A stretch of 64,000 bases of DNA. It comes from Silvania confinis (GTDB lineage: Bacteria; Pseudomonadota; Gammaproteobacteria; Enterobacterales; Enterobacteriaceae). The notes beneath the pieces are model-generated. The model searched no databases. It saw nothing but the letters and a program-made list of their open reading frames with translations, and was not told the origin of the DNA. Of this stretch, positions 7,144 to 16,405 are shown one piece after another. The number at the start of each line of letters is the position of its first letter. The stretch's first letter is position 1. A program made the position numbers and the translations under genes. The DNA lies in assembly GCF_025564085.1 (NCBI RefSeq), contig NZ_JAMGZJ010000077.1, positions 372,001-436,000 on the forward strand, in the 5' to 3' direction.

Positions 7144-9340
7144 AAATCCCCTTCTGGCGCCGTGTTGTCTGTGTACCCTCATTTTGCGCAGCAGCGTAAC
7201 CGTAGGCATCGTAACCCGAGCTGTAATAGCTGGCGGCCGATTTCATGACATCGTTCAGAATGGCACCTTTAATGTTGACCCCCATCTGCTGCAAACGTCG
7301 GTAGCTGACCTGCATCTCCCTGACGCTGGTGACATTAAAGCGGGCAACCAGCAAGGTCGTGGCTGCAATTTCGCCCACCAGGGCGGCATCCGTGACGGCG
7401 AGAATCGGCGGGGTATCGACAATGACCATATCGTAATGCTCACTGGCCCAGCGCATAAACTCACGAAAACGACTGTGCATCAGCAGCTCGGCAGGATTAG
7501 GCGGGTTTTGCCCGCAGGTCACCACATCGAACTTGCCGCTGGCATAGGTCTGAACCGCCTGCTGGAACTCCACCTTTCCGGACAGCACACCGGATAAACC
7601 TACGTCATTTTTTAGTTTAAGAATATTGTGCACATAGCCTTTACGCATATCGGCATCGATAAACAGTACGCGCTGTTCCACCTGCGCCACCAGCGCCGCC
7701 AGCGAGGTGCTGACCAGCGTTTTGCCGCAGTCCTGCGTCGGCCCGCTGAACATCAGGATGTTATTCGGTGCGTCCATCATGGCAAAGTGCAGGCTAGTGC
7801 GTAATCCGCGAATGGCCTCGACAAAAATATCCAGCGGTCGGTCTACCGGTAAAAACGGCACATCGGTGGTTCTGTGCTTGAAGCACCAGGAGAAGTATTT
7901 GCCGCTTAAGCGGGTTTTTTTGCTCAACCATTCTGAGCGCGGCAGAGTAGCGTAGACATTGACGCCCTCGCTCTCCAGCTGCTCCGGGCTACTAATACCG
8001 CGTCGCAGCGCTGATTTTGCCAGCACCAGCCCCATCGATATGAACAACCCGCACAGCGTCATCATTATTACGATCAGCGCTCTACGCGGTTTTACAGGCG
8101 CAGGTTGCGTCACGGCGGGGTCAATAATCCGCACGTTGCCGATGGTGCTGGAGCGGGAGATATTCAGCTCCTGCTGGCGGGTCAGAAGCTGCAGATACAC
8201 CGCGCGGCCCGAATCCACATCGCGGCTCAGACGGACAATCGCCTGCTGCGTCGAGGGCATCGCAGTGACGCGTTTGTTCAGTCGATCGCGATCGCTTTCT
8301 AAAGTTTGACGTTTTTCACGCAGCGCACGATAGGTTGGGTGATCTTTCTTAAAGTGCTGGGAGATTTCCGCTTCGCGAAAGGTCAGCTCATTCAGCTGAT
8401 TGTCGACGTTAACGATTTGCTCCAGCACCGACTTCGCTTCCAGCGTTAAATCTACCGAGTCGCTTTTCTTACGATAGGCATTCAGGCGCTCTTCTGCATC
8501 CTCCAGATCGCTACGCACCAGCGGCATCTGACGCTGAAGGAAGTCCAGACTTTGTGAATCCTGCGCCGCCTGGCGGGCAATGTTTTGCTGCAGATAGCTT
8601 TGGGCAATGTGGTTCAGCGTGCGGGCAAGGCGCCCGGGATCGACCCCGGTCAGGCTTAACCCGAGGATCCCGCTCTCTTTGCCCTGCTCCGTCACGTTAA
8701 ACTGGCGGCTCAGGGCATTGATGGCTTCCAGCTGCGAGCGCTGCTTAACCGTGAAACGCATGCCCGGCGGCGCTGACAGCTCGCGCACCGTGATGCTCAC
8801 TTCCGCGGTTTGCAAGGGCTTGCCTACGGTACCCTGAGCGCTGACGCCCTCGCCTTCCAGCCGGTAGTTGTCTTGGCTCTCTGCCGTTACGGTGAGCGAG
8901 CCTGATGCAGGCAGCGTCAACGCATCGAGCGTCAGGATAGCGGGCGTTTGACCGGTAAGTCTGGCCCAGCCCTTACCCACCAACGGTAAATAGACCGGGG
9001 TTATCTCATCGCGTAAGCGCAGCGCTTCGACCGTTTCACCGAGGATCATGCGGGATTTCAGGAGCTGAATTTCGGCTGACGAATCCGGTGCCATATCCGA
9101 TGACAGCTGGTTTAAGGTTTTAAGCAGATTGTTTTGCTGCTTCTCTTCTATTTGCACCATCGCATCAGCGATATAGACCGGCGGCGTAAATAACGCATAC
9201 GCGCCGCCGCAAAGGGCGCAAAATAACGTGAAGCTAAATATACACAGGCGATGATCAATGAACTCTCCCAGAAGACGCGCCAGATCCAACTCTTGATTTT
9301 CTGCAGAATAACCCTGTGCGGTTATGTTTTTTGGCGACAT
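7142..9340 (-). CDS. wzc: Wzc-type tyrosine autokinase / polysaccharide co-polymerase
   Basis: This 732-residue inner-membrane protein controls exopolysaccharide chain length and export. It has an N-terminal Wzz domain with a first membrane segment near residues 32-52, a long periplasmic coiled-coil region, a second membrane segment near residue 425-445, and a cytoplasmic BY-kinase domain with Walker A (SGPTQDCGKT), Walker A' (LFIDADMRKG) and Walker B (MVIVDTPPIL). The tyrosine-rich tail (SYYSSGYDAYGY, five Tyr) is the autophosphorylation cluster. Wzb would dephosphorylate it and Wza would form the outer-membrane channel. The gene overlaps wzb by 19 bases. It ends the operon: no glycosyltransferase or polymerase follows, unlike the colanic acid locus. 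Etk is the closest alternative name. Confidence 0.9.
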   Translation of the reverse strand: MSPKNITAQGYSAENQELDLARLLGEFIDHRLCIFSFTLFCALCGGAYALFTPPVYIADAMVQIEEKQQNNLLKTLNQLSSDMAPDSSAEIQLLKSRMILGETVEALRLRDEITPVYLPLVGKGWARLTGQTPAILTLDALTLPASGSLTVTAESQDNYRLEGEGVSAQGTVGKPLQTAEVSITVRELSAPPGMRFTVKQRSQLEAINALSRQFNVTEQGKESGILGLSLTGVDPGRLARTLNHIAQSYLQQNIARQAAQDSQSLDFLQRQMPLVRSDLEDAEERLNAYRKKSDSVDLTLEAKSVLEQIVNVDNQLNELTFREAEISQHFKKDHPTYRALREKRQTLESDRDRLNKRVTAMPSTQQAIVRLSRDVDSGRAVYLQLLTRQQELNISRSSTIGNVRIIDPAVTQPAPVKPRRALIVIMMTLCGLFISMGLVLAKSALRRGISSPEQLESEGVNVYATLPRSEWLSKKTRLSGKYFSWCFKHRTTDVPFLPVDRPLDIFVEAIRGLRTSLHFAMMDAPNNILMFSGPTQDCGKTLVSTSLAALVAQVEQRVLFIDADMRKGYVHNILKLKNDVGLSGVLSGKVEFQQAVQTYASGKFDVVTCGQNPPNPAELLMHSRFREFMRWASEHYDMVIVDTPPILAVTDAALVGEIAATTLLVARFNVTSVREMQVSYRRLQQMGVNIKGAILNDVMKSAASYYSSGYDAYGYAAAQNEGTQTTRRQKGI

Positions 9341-9786
9341 GTACGTAATCCCTTAACTGTAAGCCGTTTGGCCCATTCCTGACTCGCCTCGCCCAGCAGG
9401 CGAAAGACATACTCAAAAGCATCCATGCTTTTACCGTAAGGATCGGGGATCTCCTGCCTCCCTATCCATTGCCCAAACAGCAGCGCCTTGCCTCGCACCT
9501 CCGGTGCAATAAGCGAGATACGATTGATCTGCTCTGACTCCATGGCGAGGATCAGATCGCTTTGTCGCATCATTGGCACCGTCAGGAGACGGGCGATGTG
9601 ATCCTTGAGCACGACGCCGTGCAACTCCGCCACACTCTGCGCAAGGACGTCCGCAGGCTGGCCGACCAGGCCGCAGATGCCTGCAGAAGAGACCTGTAGC
9701 GCGGGAAGTTGCTGCTGTAAAAGGCGCTCGCCCATGGGAGAGCGACAAATATTGCCGGTGCACACCACCAGAATGGAATGAATCAT
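9322..9786 (-). CDS. wzb: low-molecular-weight protein-tyrosine phosphatase (Wzb type)
   Basis: This 154-residue cytoplasmic phosphatase carries the P-loop CTGNICRSP (catalytic Cys and Arg) at residues 9-17 and the general-acid aspartate in DPYGKS near residue 120. It removes phosphate from the tyrosine tail of the Wzc-type kinase encoded next. It overlaps both neighbours (3 bases with wza, 19 with wzc), so the three proteins are probably made in fixed ratio. Length is normal for the family (E. coli Wzb and Etp are about 147-148). Etp-like naming is equally possible. Confidence 0.93.
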   Translation of the reverse strand: MIHSILVVCTGNICRSPMGERLLQQQLPALQVSSAGICGLVGQPADVLAQSVAELHGVVLKDHIARLLTVPMMRQSDLILAMESEQINRISLIAPEVRGKALLFGQWIGRQEIPDPYGKSMDAFEYVFRLLGEASQEWAKRLTVKGLRTCRQKT

Positions 9787-10925
9787 TATTCAGGCCAGGA
9801 CTTAATAAAACGCACGGTTTCCGTCAGGTCATGCACGCCGCTGATAGTCGGTACAAGCTGCATCAGTACCCGGTTCCAGCGTGACAGCGGTGCCGTCGTG
9901 ACGTAGACAATGTCGTAAGGCTGTAGCTGAAACTCCGTCCCCAGCACCATGGCGGAGGCATCACGGGCGTTGAGCTGATAGATTTGGGCGATCTTGCCGT
10001 CGCGGCTTTTACCCGCAGTGGAGCGGATGACGAAGATACCGGTGGCATCGGCCATGTCCTGATTCAGGCCTCCGGCGTTAGCCAGTGCTTCGGCCAGCGT
10101 CATGCCACTGCGGTCCATCTTCAGGGTGCTCTGTTTGACGACCTCACCCATCACAAACACTTTCAGGGCATCATTGCGTGGAATAAACAGAATATCGCCC
10201 GGCCACAGCAACCGGTTTTGCGTCAGATCGCCATGCTGCATCAGGGAATACAACGAAATCCGCGAGTCTTTGCCGTCGTGCGTGAGTACAACGTTGCGCC
10301 AGTCCGCGTCAGCCGAGAGGCCGCCCGCCGCGTTGATGGCATCCATCACGGTCAGCGGAATATTGGTGATGGGCTGCTGGCCCGACTTATTCACCTCGCC
10401 GGTGATATAGGCTTTTTGCGAACGGAATGCGGCGATACTGACATCGACCTGCGGGCTTTCAATCACCCGATCCAGCCGGGCGGTGATCTCTTCTCGCACC
10501 TGCGCCAGCGTTTTGCCAGCAACATGGAGTTTACCCACGTACGGATAAAACAGCGTGCCGTCGGCTCCGACCCAGTTTCCGGTATCGCTGGCGCTGCGGT
10601 ATTGCCCGGCTGGCGTGGTAAGTTCAGGGTGATCCCAGACGGTGATCATCAGAACATCCCCCGGCCCGATACGGTATTCCCAGCGCGTTAACTCTTCATC
10701 AAGATTCGGATTTACCTGAGATTTAGCACTGGCAGGACGAAGCTTTTCAATAACAGAGGGGGTCAGCGGCCAGACATCCACGGCTTTATTAAGATCCACC
10801 GGGTGATCGGCTACGGTAACGTTATTTTTCCCGGACGTATTAAGATGTTGACCGGGAATAATTGTGCAGCCGGTTAATAAGAATGCTGCAAAAAAACCGG
10901 CACCTGCGCGGAGTGTCGTTTTCAT
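9786..10925 (-). CDS. wza: Wza-type outer-membrane polysaccharide export lipoprotein
   Basis: This 379-residue lipoprotein has a signal peptide ending in LLTGC, so the mature N-terminus is a lipidated Cys. The poly-export domain appears as [20 protein letters not shown] and is followed by SLBB-type repeats ([40 protein letters not shown]). The C-terminal amphipathic helix that forms the outer-membrane pore would be the last 30 or so residues. Wza octamers export polysaccharide in Wzy-dependent systems. It heads the wza-wzb-wzc operon. The 480 bases upstream are AT-rich, and no ops (GGCGGTAG) element was found, so RfaH control is not supported. Confidence 0.93.
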   Translation of the reverse strand: MKTTLRAGAGFFAAFLLTGCTIIPGQHLNTSGKNNVTVADHPVDLNKAVDVWPLTPSVIEKLRPASAKSQVNPNLDEELTRWEYRIGPGDVLMITVWDHPELTTPAGQYRSASDTGNWVGADGTLFYPYVGKLHVAGKTLAQVREEITARLDRVIESPQVDVSIAAFRSQKAYITGEVNKSGQQPITNIPLTVMDAINAAGGLSADADWRNVVLTHDGKDSRISLYSLMQHGDLTQNRLLWPGDILFIPRNDALKVFVMGEVVKQSTLKMDRSGMTLAEALANAGGLNQDMADATGIFVIRSTAGKSRDGKIAQIYQLNARDASAMVLGTEFQLQPYDIVYVTTAPLSRWNRVLMQLVPTISGVHDLTETVRFIKSWPE

Positions 10926-11406
10926 TAATAATAAAACTCTGGTGATTGCGTTAATATTCCATTAATCCCGACGCAGAAAGCGTAGCGAGCGCCATTAAAA
11001 AATGCACTTATAATTATAGAGTTACAAAAAACCGAATATAAAAAACAAGACTTACCGAACTGATAAATACCTGATTATGGATTCAAGAAGAGGAAAAAAA
11101 AGCAGGATCAATAATTCAGGACGCATCATAAACATTACGCTATGAAAAAAATACAGGCTAACACTCACTATTCTATAAGTAGCCGTTACTTTAGGATTCC
11201 ATTAACGTAATTATTAATTATATAGTGGTTAATAATTGATAACATTCACACCAACAATAATCGTTACTGCGCCAGCCCCCATGCGAATGTACAGATTTGT
11301 TACATTTTTTTGCAAACGGGCTGTCTGGCAAAACCCTAAACTAGCGCGTCTGTTGCTCAATGAGGGAACAGCAGCGTAAAACAGCCATGGTAAATCTGGA
11401 GAAAAA
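10926..11406. promoter_or_regulatory. shared AT-rich regulatory region between wza and rcnB
   Basis: These 481 bases contain no convincing gene. They are strongly AT-rich and must hold the divergent promoters of wza (leftward) and rcnB (rightward). The 10-mer ATTCCATTAA occurs twice (10956-10965 and 11196-11205). Around the second copy, TAGGATTCCATTAA loosely resembles the RcsAB box (TAGGA half exact), which would fit an exopolysaccharide operon. It is only a candidate. Confidence 0.35.
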
Positions 11407-11739
11407 ATGACTAAAGGTAAATTACTGCTTCTGGGCGTATTGATGTCCGTTGCGAGCGCGGCAATTGCTGTACCGAAAGCCGCAGCAGCACCCTCGGGTA
11501 TCCAGGCCTATGAGGAACAGGAGTTTATTGCCGATTTTACGAAATTTAAGATTGGTGATTTTGCCCCGGCACAGTACCTCACCCCGGAATACACCATCAA
11601 ACAGTGGAATCTGCGTAACCTGCCAGCTCCGACGGAAGGCGCCCACTGGACCTACATGGGTGAAAACTACGTCCTGATTGGCAATACGGACGGCAAAATC
11701 ATGAAGATCTATAACGGCGATATCTTCTACCACCGTTAA
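11407..11739 (+). CDS. rcnB: RcnB family periplasmic protein
   Basis: This 110-residue secreted protein has a Sec signal peptide (hydrophobic LLLLGVLMSVASAAIAV, probable cleavage after AAA near residue 28). The mature domain is the RcnB fold: FIADFTKFKIGD, then EYTIKQWNLRNLPAP, HWTYMGENYVLI and GKIMKIYNGDIFYHR, closely matching E. coli RcnB, which helps control nickel/cobalt homeostasis in the periplasm. GGAG lies 7 bases before the ATG. In E. coli rcnB follows rcnR-rcnA; neither is present here, so this copy either works with an efflux pump elsewhere or is a family paralogue. Confidence 0.88.
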   Translation: MTKGKLLLLGVLMSVASAAIAVPKAAAAPSGIQAYEEQEFIADFTKFKIGDFAPAQYLTPEYTIKQWNLRNLPAPTEGAHWTYMGENYVLIGNTDGKIMKIYNGDIFYHR

Positions 11740-11756
11740 TCGACGCTTGCTGCACA

Positions 11757-11791
11757 ATTCAGGCTGCCCGCAATGAGCAGCCTGAATGTTT
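11757..11791 (+). terminator. terminator between rcnB and mrp
   Basis: ATTCAGGCTGC (11757-11767) and GCAGCCTGAAT (11777-11787) form an 11-bp perfect stem with a 9-base loop, followed by GTTTTAT. It lies between convergent stops and probably mainly serves rcnB. Confidence 0.82.
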
Positions 11792-12900
11792 TATACCGCG
11801 CGGAAAGCGATTTCGCCCGGGATAATCTCACCTTGCCAGTAAAGCTGCGCGGCAACACGATCCGCCAGCTGGCGATACATCTCGGTGAAATCACTCTCCG
11901 GACGGCTCACCACCGTCGGCTTACCGCTGTCCAGATCTTCACGCAGGGTGATATGCAGTGGCATCTGGCCGAGCAGTTGAGTGTGATACTGTTCCGCCAG
12001 CTTCTCGGCACCGCCGGAGCCAAAGATAGCTTCGTGGTGGCCGCAGTTGCTGCAGATGTGCATGCTCATGTTTTCGACCACGCCCAGCACTGGCACCTCC
12101 ACTTTTTCGAACATCACAATGCCTTTTTTGGCGTCGATCAGGGCGATGTCCTGCGGCGTAGTGACGACTACAGCCCCGGTGACCGGGATGTTCTGCGCCA
12201 GCGTCAGCTGAATATCACCGGTACCCGGCGGCATATCCAGCACCAGATAATCGAGATCCGGCCACATTGTCTCCTGCAGCATCTGCATCAGCGCTTTACT
12301 GGCCATCGGCCCGCGCCAGACCATAGCGTTATCGTCAGTCACCAGATAGCCAATTGAGTTGGTCGCCAGGCCGTAGGCCATGATGGGCGCCATGTGGGTG
12401 CCATCAGGTGAGGTCGGACGTTGGTTTTCTGCCCCCAGCATGTTGGGGATCGACGGGCCATAGATATCGGCATCCAGGATCCCGACCTTTGCCCCTTCGG
12501 CGGCCAGCGCCAGCGCCAGATTCACGGCGGTGGATGACTTACCCACACCGCCCTTGCCGGAACTGATGGCAATGATGTTTTTCACGCCGTTCACGCCTGG
12601 ATGGTTTTTCACTCGCTTCAGGGTGGCGATAGCGTGAGTCAGCTTCCAGTCAATGGCTTTTGCGCCAGTGATGCGCAGCAGTTCAGCGCTCGACTGCTCT
12701 TTCAGCGTCTCAAACGCATTGCTCCAGACAAACGGCATCTGCAGTTCGATATGCAGGGTGTCATCCAGCCACGCGACGTGGTGCAGCGCTTTCAGCGTCG
12801 TCAGATTATGCTTGAGGGTTGGATGCTGAAAATTAGCCAGTGTTCCAGCGACCATTGCGCGTAAGGCTTCCGGTGATTTGGCCTGGGATTGAGAACTCAT
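11791..12900 (-). CDS. mrp: iron-sulfur cluster carrier ATPase Mrp/ApbC
   Basis: This 369-residue cytoplasmic P-loop ATPase carries and transfers Fe-S clusters. An N-terminal MIP18-like region (about residues 10-90) is followed by the Mrp signature NIIAISSGKGGVGKSSTAV with the deviant Walker A motif, DADIYGPSIP, LDMPPGTGD, and the cluster-binding CSNCGHHEAIFG (two Cys). The start at 12900 (MSSQSQAKSPEALRAM) is chosen over an upstream in-frame one because it has AGGAG 6 bases before it and matches the E. coli protein length. It is divergent from metG, as in E. coli. Confidence 0.95.
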   Translation of the reverse strand: MSSQSQAKSPEALRAMVAGTLANFQHPTLKHNLTTLKALHHVAWLDDTLHIELQMPFVWSNAFETLKEQSSAELLRITGAKAIDWKLTHAIATLKRVKNHPGVNGVKNIIAISSGKGGVGKSSTAVNLALALAAEGAKVGILDADIYGPSIPNMLGAENQRPTSPDGTHMAPIMAYGLATNSIGYLVTDDNAMVWRGPMASKALMQMLQETMWPDLDYLVLDMPPGTGDIQLTLAQNIPVTGAVVVTTPQDIALIDAKKGIVMFEKVEVPVLGVVENMSMHICSNCGHHEAIFGSGGAEKLAEQYHTQLLGQMPLHITLREDLDSGKPTVVSRPESDFTEMYRQLADRVAAQLYWQGEIIPGEIAFRAV

Positions 12901-13036
12901 CCCGACTCCTTTGTTCTTGTGAATAAGACCTTTGTCAGACAAGTTTACCTGAAAGGCCATGGTTTGTGCTTACTTAATAATGACCCTTTTGGTACTATCA
13001 AAAACCCTTTTTACTGTAAAAGAAGTAATGCTCACT

Positions 13037-15070
13037 ATGACTCAAGTCGCGAAAAAAATTCTGGTAACGTGCGCCCTGCCGTACGCAAACGGTTCAATCC
13101 ACCTCGGCCACATGCTGGAGCATATCCAGGCTGATGTCTGGGTCCGTTACCAGCGAATGCGCGGCCATCAGGTTAACTTTATCTGCGCGGACGACGCCCA
13201 CGGCACGCCGATCATGCTGAAAGCACAGCAGTTGGGAATTTCTCCTGAGCAGATGATCACCGAAATGAGTCAGGAGCATCAGACCGATTTTGCTGGCTTC
13301 GACATCAGCTACGATAACTATCACTCGACGCACAGCGACGAGAACCGCGAGCTGTCTGAGCTGATTTACACGCGCCTGAAAGAGAACGGTTTCATCAAAA
13401 ACCGCACCATCTCTCAGCTCTACGATCCGGAAAAAGGCATGTTCCTTCCGGACCGCTTTGTGAAAGGCACCTGCCCGAAATGTAAGTCTGCGGATCAGTA
13501 TGGCGATAACTGCGAAGTCTGTGGCGCGACCTACAGCCCGACCGAGCTGATTGAGCCAAAATCCGTGGTCTCCGGCGCCACGCCTGAGCTGCGTGATTCC
13601 GAGCACTTCTTCTTCGACCTGCCGTCATTCAGCGCCATGCTGCAGGCGTGGACCCGCAGCGGCGCGCTGCAGGAGCAGGTGGCGAACAAAATGCAGGAGT
13701 GGTTTGAATCCGGCCTGCAGCAGTGGGACATCTCCCGCGATGCGCCGTACTTCGGCTTCGAAATTCCGGATGCGCCAGGCAAGTATTTCTACGTCTGGTT
13801 GGATGCGCCAATTGGCTACATGGGTTCCTTCAAGAACCTGTGCGACAAGCGCGGCGACACCACCAGCTTCGATGAATACTGGAAAAAAGATTCTGACGCC
13901 GAGCTATACCACTTTATCGGCAAAGACATTGTTTACTTCCACAGCCTGTTCTGGCCTGCCATGCTCGAAGGCAGCAACTTCCGCAAGCCGACCAACCTGT
14001 TCGTTCACGGCTACGTGACGGTCAACGGCGCGAAGATGTCCAAGTCGCGCGGCACGTTCATTAAGGCCAGCACCTGGCTGAACCATTTTGACGCCGACAG
14101 CCTGCGCTACTACTACACGGCGAAGCTCTCTTCCCGTATCGACGATATCGACCTGAATCTGGAAGATTTCGTGCAGCGCGTGAACGCCGATATCGTCAAC
14201 AAGGTGGTCAACCTGGCGTCGCGTAATGCCGGCTTTATCGCCAAACGTTTCGACGGTGTGATGGCGGATGAGCTGGCCGATCCGGCCCTGTACCAGACCT
14301 TTATCGACGCAGCGGCGACCATCGGCGATGCGTGGGAAAGCCGCGAGTTCGGCAAAGCGGTACGCGAAATCATGGCGCTGGCGGATGTCGCCAACCGCTA
14401 TGTTGACGAGCAGGCGCCTTGGGTGGTGGCGAAACAGGAAGGCCGCGACGCTGACCTGCAGGCTATCTGCTCAATGGGCATCAACCTGTTCCGCGTGCTG
14501 ATGTCTTATCTGAAGCCGGTTCTTCCGCAGCTGTCAGAACGTACTGAAGCGTTCCTGAACACCGAACTGAGCTGGGACAGCATCAATCAGCCTCTGCTCG
14601 GCCATAAGCTGAACGCCTTCAAAGCCCTGTATAATCGCATTGAGATGAAGCAGGTTGAAGCGCTGGTCGAGGCGTCGAAGGAAGAGGTGAAAGCCGCCGC
14701 CGCACCGGTCACCGGTCCGCTGGCAGACGAGCCGATTCAGGAGACCATCAGCTTTGACGATTTCGCCAAAGTCGATCTGCGCGTGGCGCTGATTGAAAAC
14801 GCGGAATTTGTCGAGGGTTCTGACAAACTGCTGCGCCTGACGCTGGACCTGGGCGGTGAGAAGCGCAACGTCTTCTCCGGCATTCGCTCCGCGTACCCGG
14901 ACCCGCAGACGCTGATTGGTCGTCACACGGTGATGGTCGCGAACCTCGCGCCACGTAAAATGCGCTTCGGCATCTCGGAAGGGATGGTGATGGCTGCAGG
15001 CCCAGGCGGGAAAGATATCTTCCTGTTGAGCCCGGACAGCGGTGCACAGCCTGGTCATCAGGTGAAATAA
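13037..15070 (+). CDS. metG: methionyl-tRNA synthetase
   Basis: This 677-residue class I aminoacyl-tRNA synthetase charges tRNA-Met. It has the HIGH motif as HLGH (residues 22-25), the zinc-binding knuckle [18 protein letters not shown] near 146-162, KMSKS at about 333-337 ([10 protein letters not shown]), the anticodon-binding helical domain, and a C-terminal tRNA-binding/dimerisation domain from about residue 575 ([10 protein letters not shown] ... [15 protein letters not shown]). The start at 13037 ([16 protein letters not shown]) gives exactly the E. coli length. A strong terminator follows immediately. Confidence 0.98.
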   Translation: MTQVAKKILVTCALPYANGSIHLGHMLEHIQADVWVRYQRMRGHQVNFICADDAHGTPIMLKAQQLGISPEQMITEMSQEHQTDFAGFDISYDNYHSTHSDENRELSELIYTRLKENGFIKNRTISQLYDPEKGMFLPDRFVKGTCPKCKSADQYGDNCEVCGATYSPTELIEPKSVVSGATPELRDSEHFFFDLPSFSAMLQAWTRSGALQEQVANKMQEWFESGLQQWDISRDAPYFGFEIPDAPGKYFYVWLDAPIGYMGSFKNLCDKRGDTTSFDEYWKKDSDAELYHFIGKDIVYFHSLFWPAMLEGSNFRKPTNLFVHGYVTVNGAKMSKSRGTFIKASTWLNHFDADSLRYYYTAKLSSRIDDIDLNLEDFVQRVNADIVNKVVNLASRNAGFIAKRFDGVMADELADPALYQTFIDAAATIGDAWESREFGKAVREIMALADVANRYVDEQAPWVVAKQEGRDADLQAICSMGINLFRVLMSYLKPVLPQLSERTEAFLNTELSWDSINQPLLGHKLNAFKALYNRIEMKQVEALVEASKEEVKAAAAPVTGPLADEPIQETISFDDFAKVDLRVALIENAEFVEGSDKLLRLTLDLGGEKRNVFSGIRSAYPDPQTLIGRHTVMVANLAPRKMRFGISEGMVMAAGPGGKDIFLLSPDSGAQPGHQVK

Positions 15071-15073
15071 ACG

Positions 15074-15102
15074 AAAAAGCCGGATTATTATCCGGCTTTT
15101 TT
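15074..15102 (+). terminator. metG terminator
   Basis: GCCGGAT and ATCCGGC (15079-15085, 15090-15096) pair with a TATT loop, with an A run before and six T after the stem. It is a textbook intrinsic terminator, possibly bidirectional. Confidence 0.93.
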
Positions 15103-15112
15103 ATGCAATTTT

Positions 15113-15147
15113 CTCCCTCACCCGTGAGAGAGGGTTGGGGTGAGGGC
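15113..15147. repeat. REP-like extragenic palindrome
   Basis: CCCTCACCC and GGGGTGAGGG flank an inner pair (GAGAGAGGG), a stem of the type found in many copies between enterobacterial genes. It sits between metG and the convergent yehS. Confidence 0.55.
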
Positions 15148-15169
15148 ATCAGGCCGCACCCGTGCGCAT

Positions 15170-15640
15170 TTACGCTTTCGGGTGGTGCACCCGATGGGTC
15201 AACCCGCGCAGGAAATTACGTAAAAACTGATCGCCGCATTCGCGGTAGTTTTTATGTTCCGCCGCACGCATCATGGCAGTGATCTCCGGGACAGACACAC
15301 GGAATTTTTGCTCGGTCATGATCGCCAGAATATCGTCGGACTTCAGAGAAAAGGCGATGCGCAGTTTTTTCAGCACCGTGTTGTTATTAACACGACGCTC
15401 CAGCGCCAGCTCAGGGGCGGATTCATCTTTGCCGCGCTTCTCGTAGATCAAACCGTTCAGAAAGCCAGACAGGATGATATCCGGGCAGCGGATAAATCCC
15501 TCTTCCTCTTCTTTGGTCATCCAGGTATCAAAACTGGCGGACGTGGCTTCCATGTCGGCAAGCGCAAGAATGCGCACCATATCGTTATTATTTGCTTTCA
15601 GGGTGTAGCGCAGGCTACGAAGAATGTCATTACTAAGCAT
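15170..15640 (-). CDS. yehS: DUF1456 family protein YehS
   Basis: This 156-residue protein consists of two tandem copies of the DUF1456 helical unit: MLSNDILRSLRYTLKANNND ... CPDIILSGFLNGLIYEKRGK, then NNNTVLKKLRIAFSLKSDDI ... CGDQFLRNFLRGL. It matches E. coli YehS in length and in most positions. The biochemical role is unknown; no membrane segment or signal peptide is seen, so it is cytoplasmic. It lies just upstream (transcriptionally) of a small REP-like repeat and downstream of btsSR in the same orientation, with 45 bases between, so it may be read through from btsSR. Confidence 0.93.
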   Translation of the reverse strand: MLSNDILRSLRYTLKANNNDMVRILALADMEATSASFDTWMTKEEEEGFIRCPDIILSGFLNGLIYEKRGKDESAPELALERRVNNNTVLKKLRIAFSLKSDDILAIMTEQKFRVSVPEITAMMRAAEHKNYRECGDQFLRNFLRGLTHRVHHPKA

Positions 15641-15685
15641 GAGTGCCTTTAACTGTCGGTGAAGCGATGGCGCAGTGTACCAGTT

Positions 15686-16405
15686 TTACAGCCCTATCGC
15701 CTCTTTCAGGCTCTTCAGATAGCGACGGCTGACCGGCACCGTCTGACCCGCCTTCAGCACCAGCTCGGCCTGACCGTTCTCCTCCAGGCGGATCTCTTTC
15801 AGATGCGCCAGATTGACCAGAAACTGGCGATGGCAGCGCAGCAGCGGCGTACGGCTTTCCAGCGTGCGCAGCGTCAGCTCGGTAAAGCCCTCCTGGCCTT
15901 CGTGGCTGGTGACAAACACCCCGCTCATCCGGCTGCTGACAAAGGCCACGTCATCCATCTGTAGCAGATAGATCCGGCTGTGGCCGGAGCACGGGATAAA
16001 CTTCAGCGGCTGCTGGTTTTCCGCCAGCAGCGACACATCCTGCACGTTACGCTCCTGACGCAGGCGGTTCAGGGTCTTTTCCAGCCGCGGCTCTTCAATC
16101 GGTTTCAGCAGATAGTCGAAGGCATGCTCTTCGAACGCTTTGACCGCGTACTCATCAAACGCGGTGAGAAATACAATATAGGGCCGGTGCTCCGGGTCGA
16201 GCATCCCCACCAGCTCCAGGCCGCTGATGCGCGGCATCTGGATATCCAGAAACAGTACGTCCGGCCGCAGCTTATGCACCGCGCCGATCGCTTCGATAGC
16301 GTTGGCGCATTCGCCGACGATCTCAATATCGCTCTGCCCCTGCAGCAGGAAGCGCAGGTTTTCCCGCGCGAAAGGCTCATCATCAACAATCAGCACATTC
16401 AACAT
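15686..16405 (-). CDS. btsR: LytTR response regulator BtsR (YehT)
   Basis: This 239-residue response regulator of the pyruvate-sensing BtsSR system has a receiver domain with the acidic pair in VDDEP, the phospho-acceptor Asp in [14 protein letters not shown] (about residue 54) and the switch lysine in [10 protein letters not shown]. The LytTR DNA-binding domain covers about residues 135-239 ([32 protein letters not shown]). The start at 16405 ([16 protein letters not shown]) gives the E. coli length; a longer in-frame start would lie deep inside btsS. It overlaps btsS by 7 bases, so kinase and regulator are co-expressed. In E. coli it activates btsT, which is not in this window. Confidence 0.96.
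   Translation of the reverse strand: MLNVLIVDDEPFARENLRFLLQGQSDIEIVGECANAIEAIGAVHKLRPDVLFLDIQMPRISGLELVGMLDPEHRPYIVFLTAFDEYAVKAFEEHAFDYLLKPIEEPRLEKTLNRLRQERNVQDVSLLAENQQPLKFIPCSGHSRIYLLQMDDVAFVSSRMSGVFVTSHEGQEGFTELTLRTLESRTPLLRCHRQFLVNLAHLKEIRLEENGQAELVLKAGQTVPVSRRYLKSLKEAIGL

Noticed and set aside
10926..11280. ops/JUMPstart element before wza
   Set aside because: GGCGGTAG was not found on either strand in this region.
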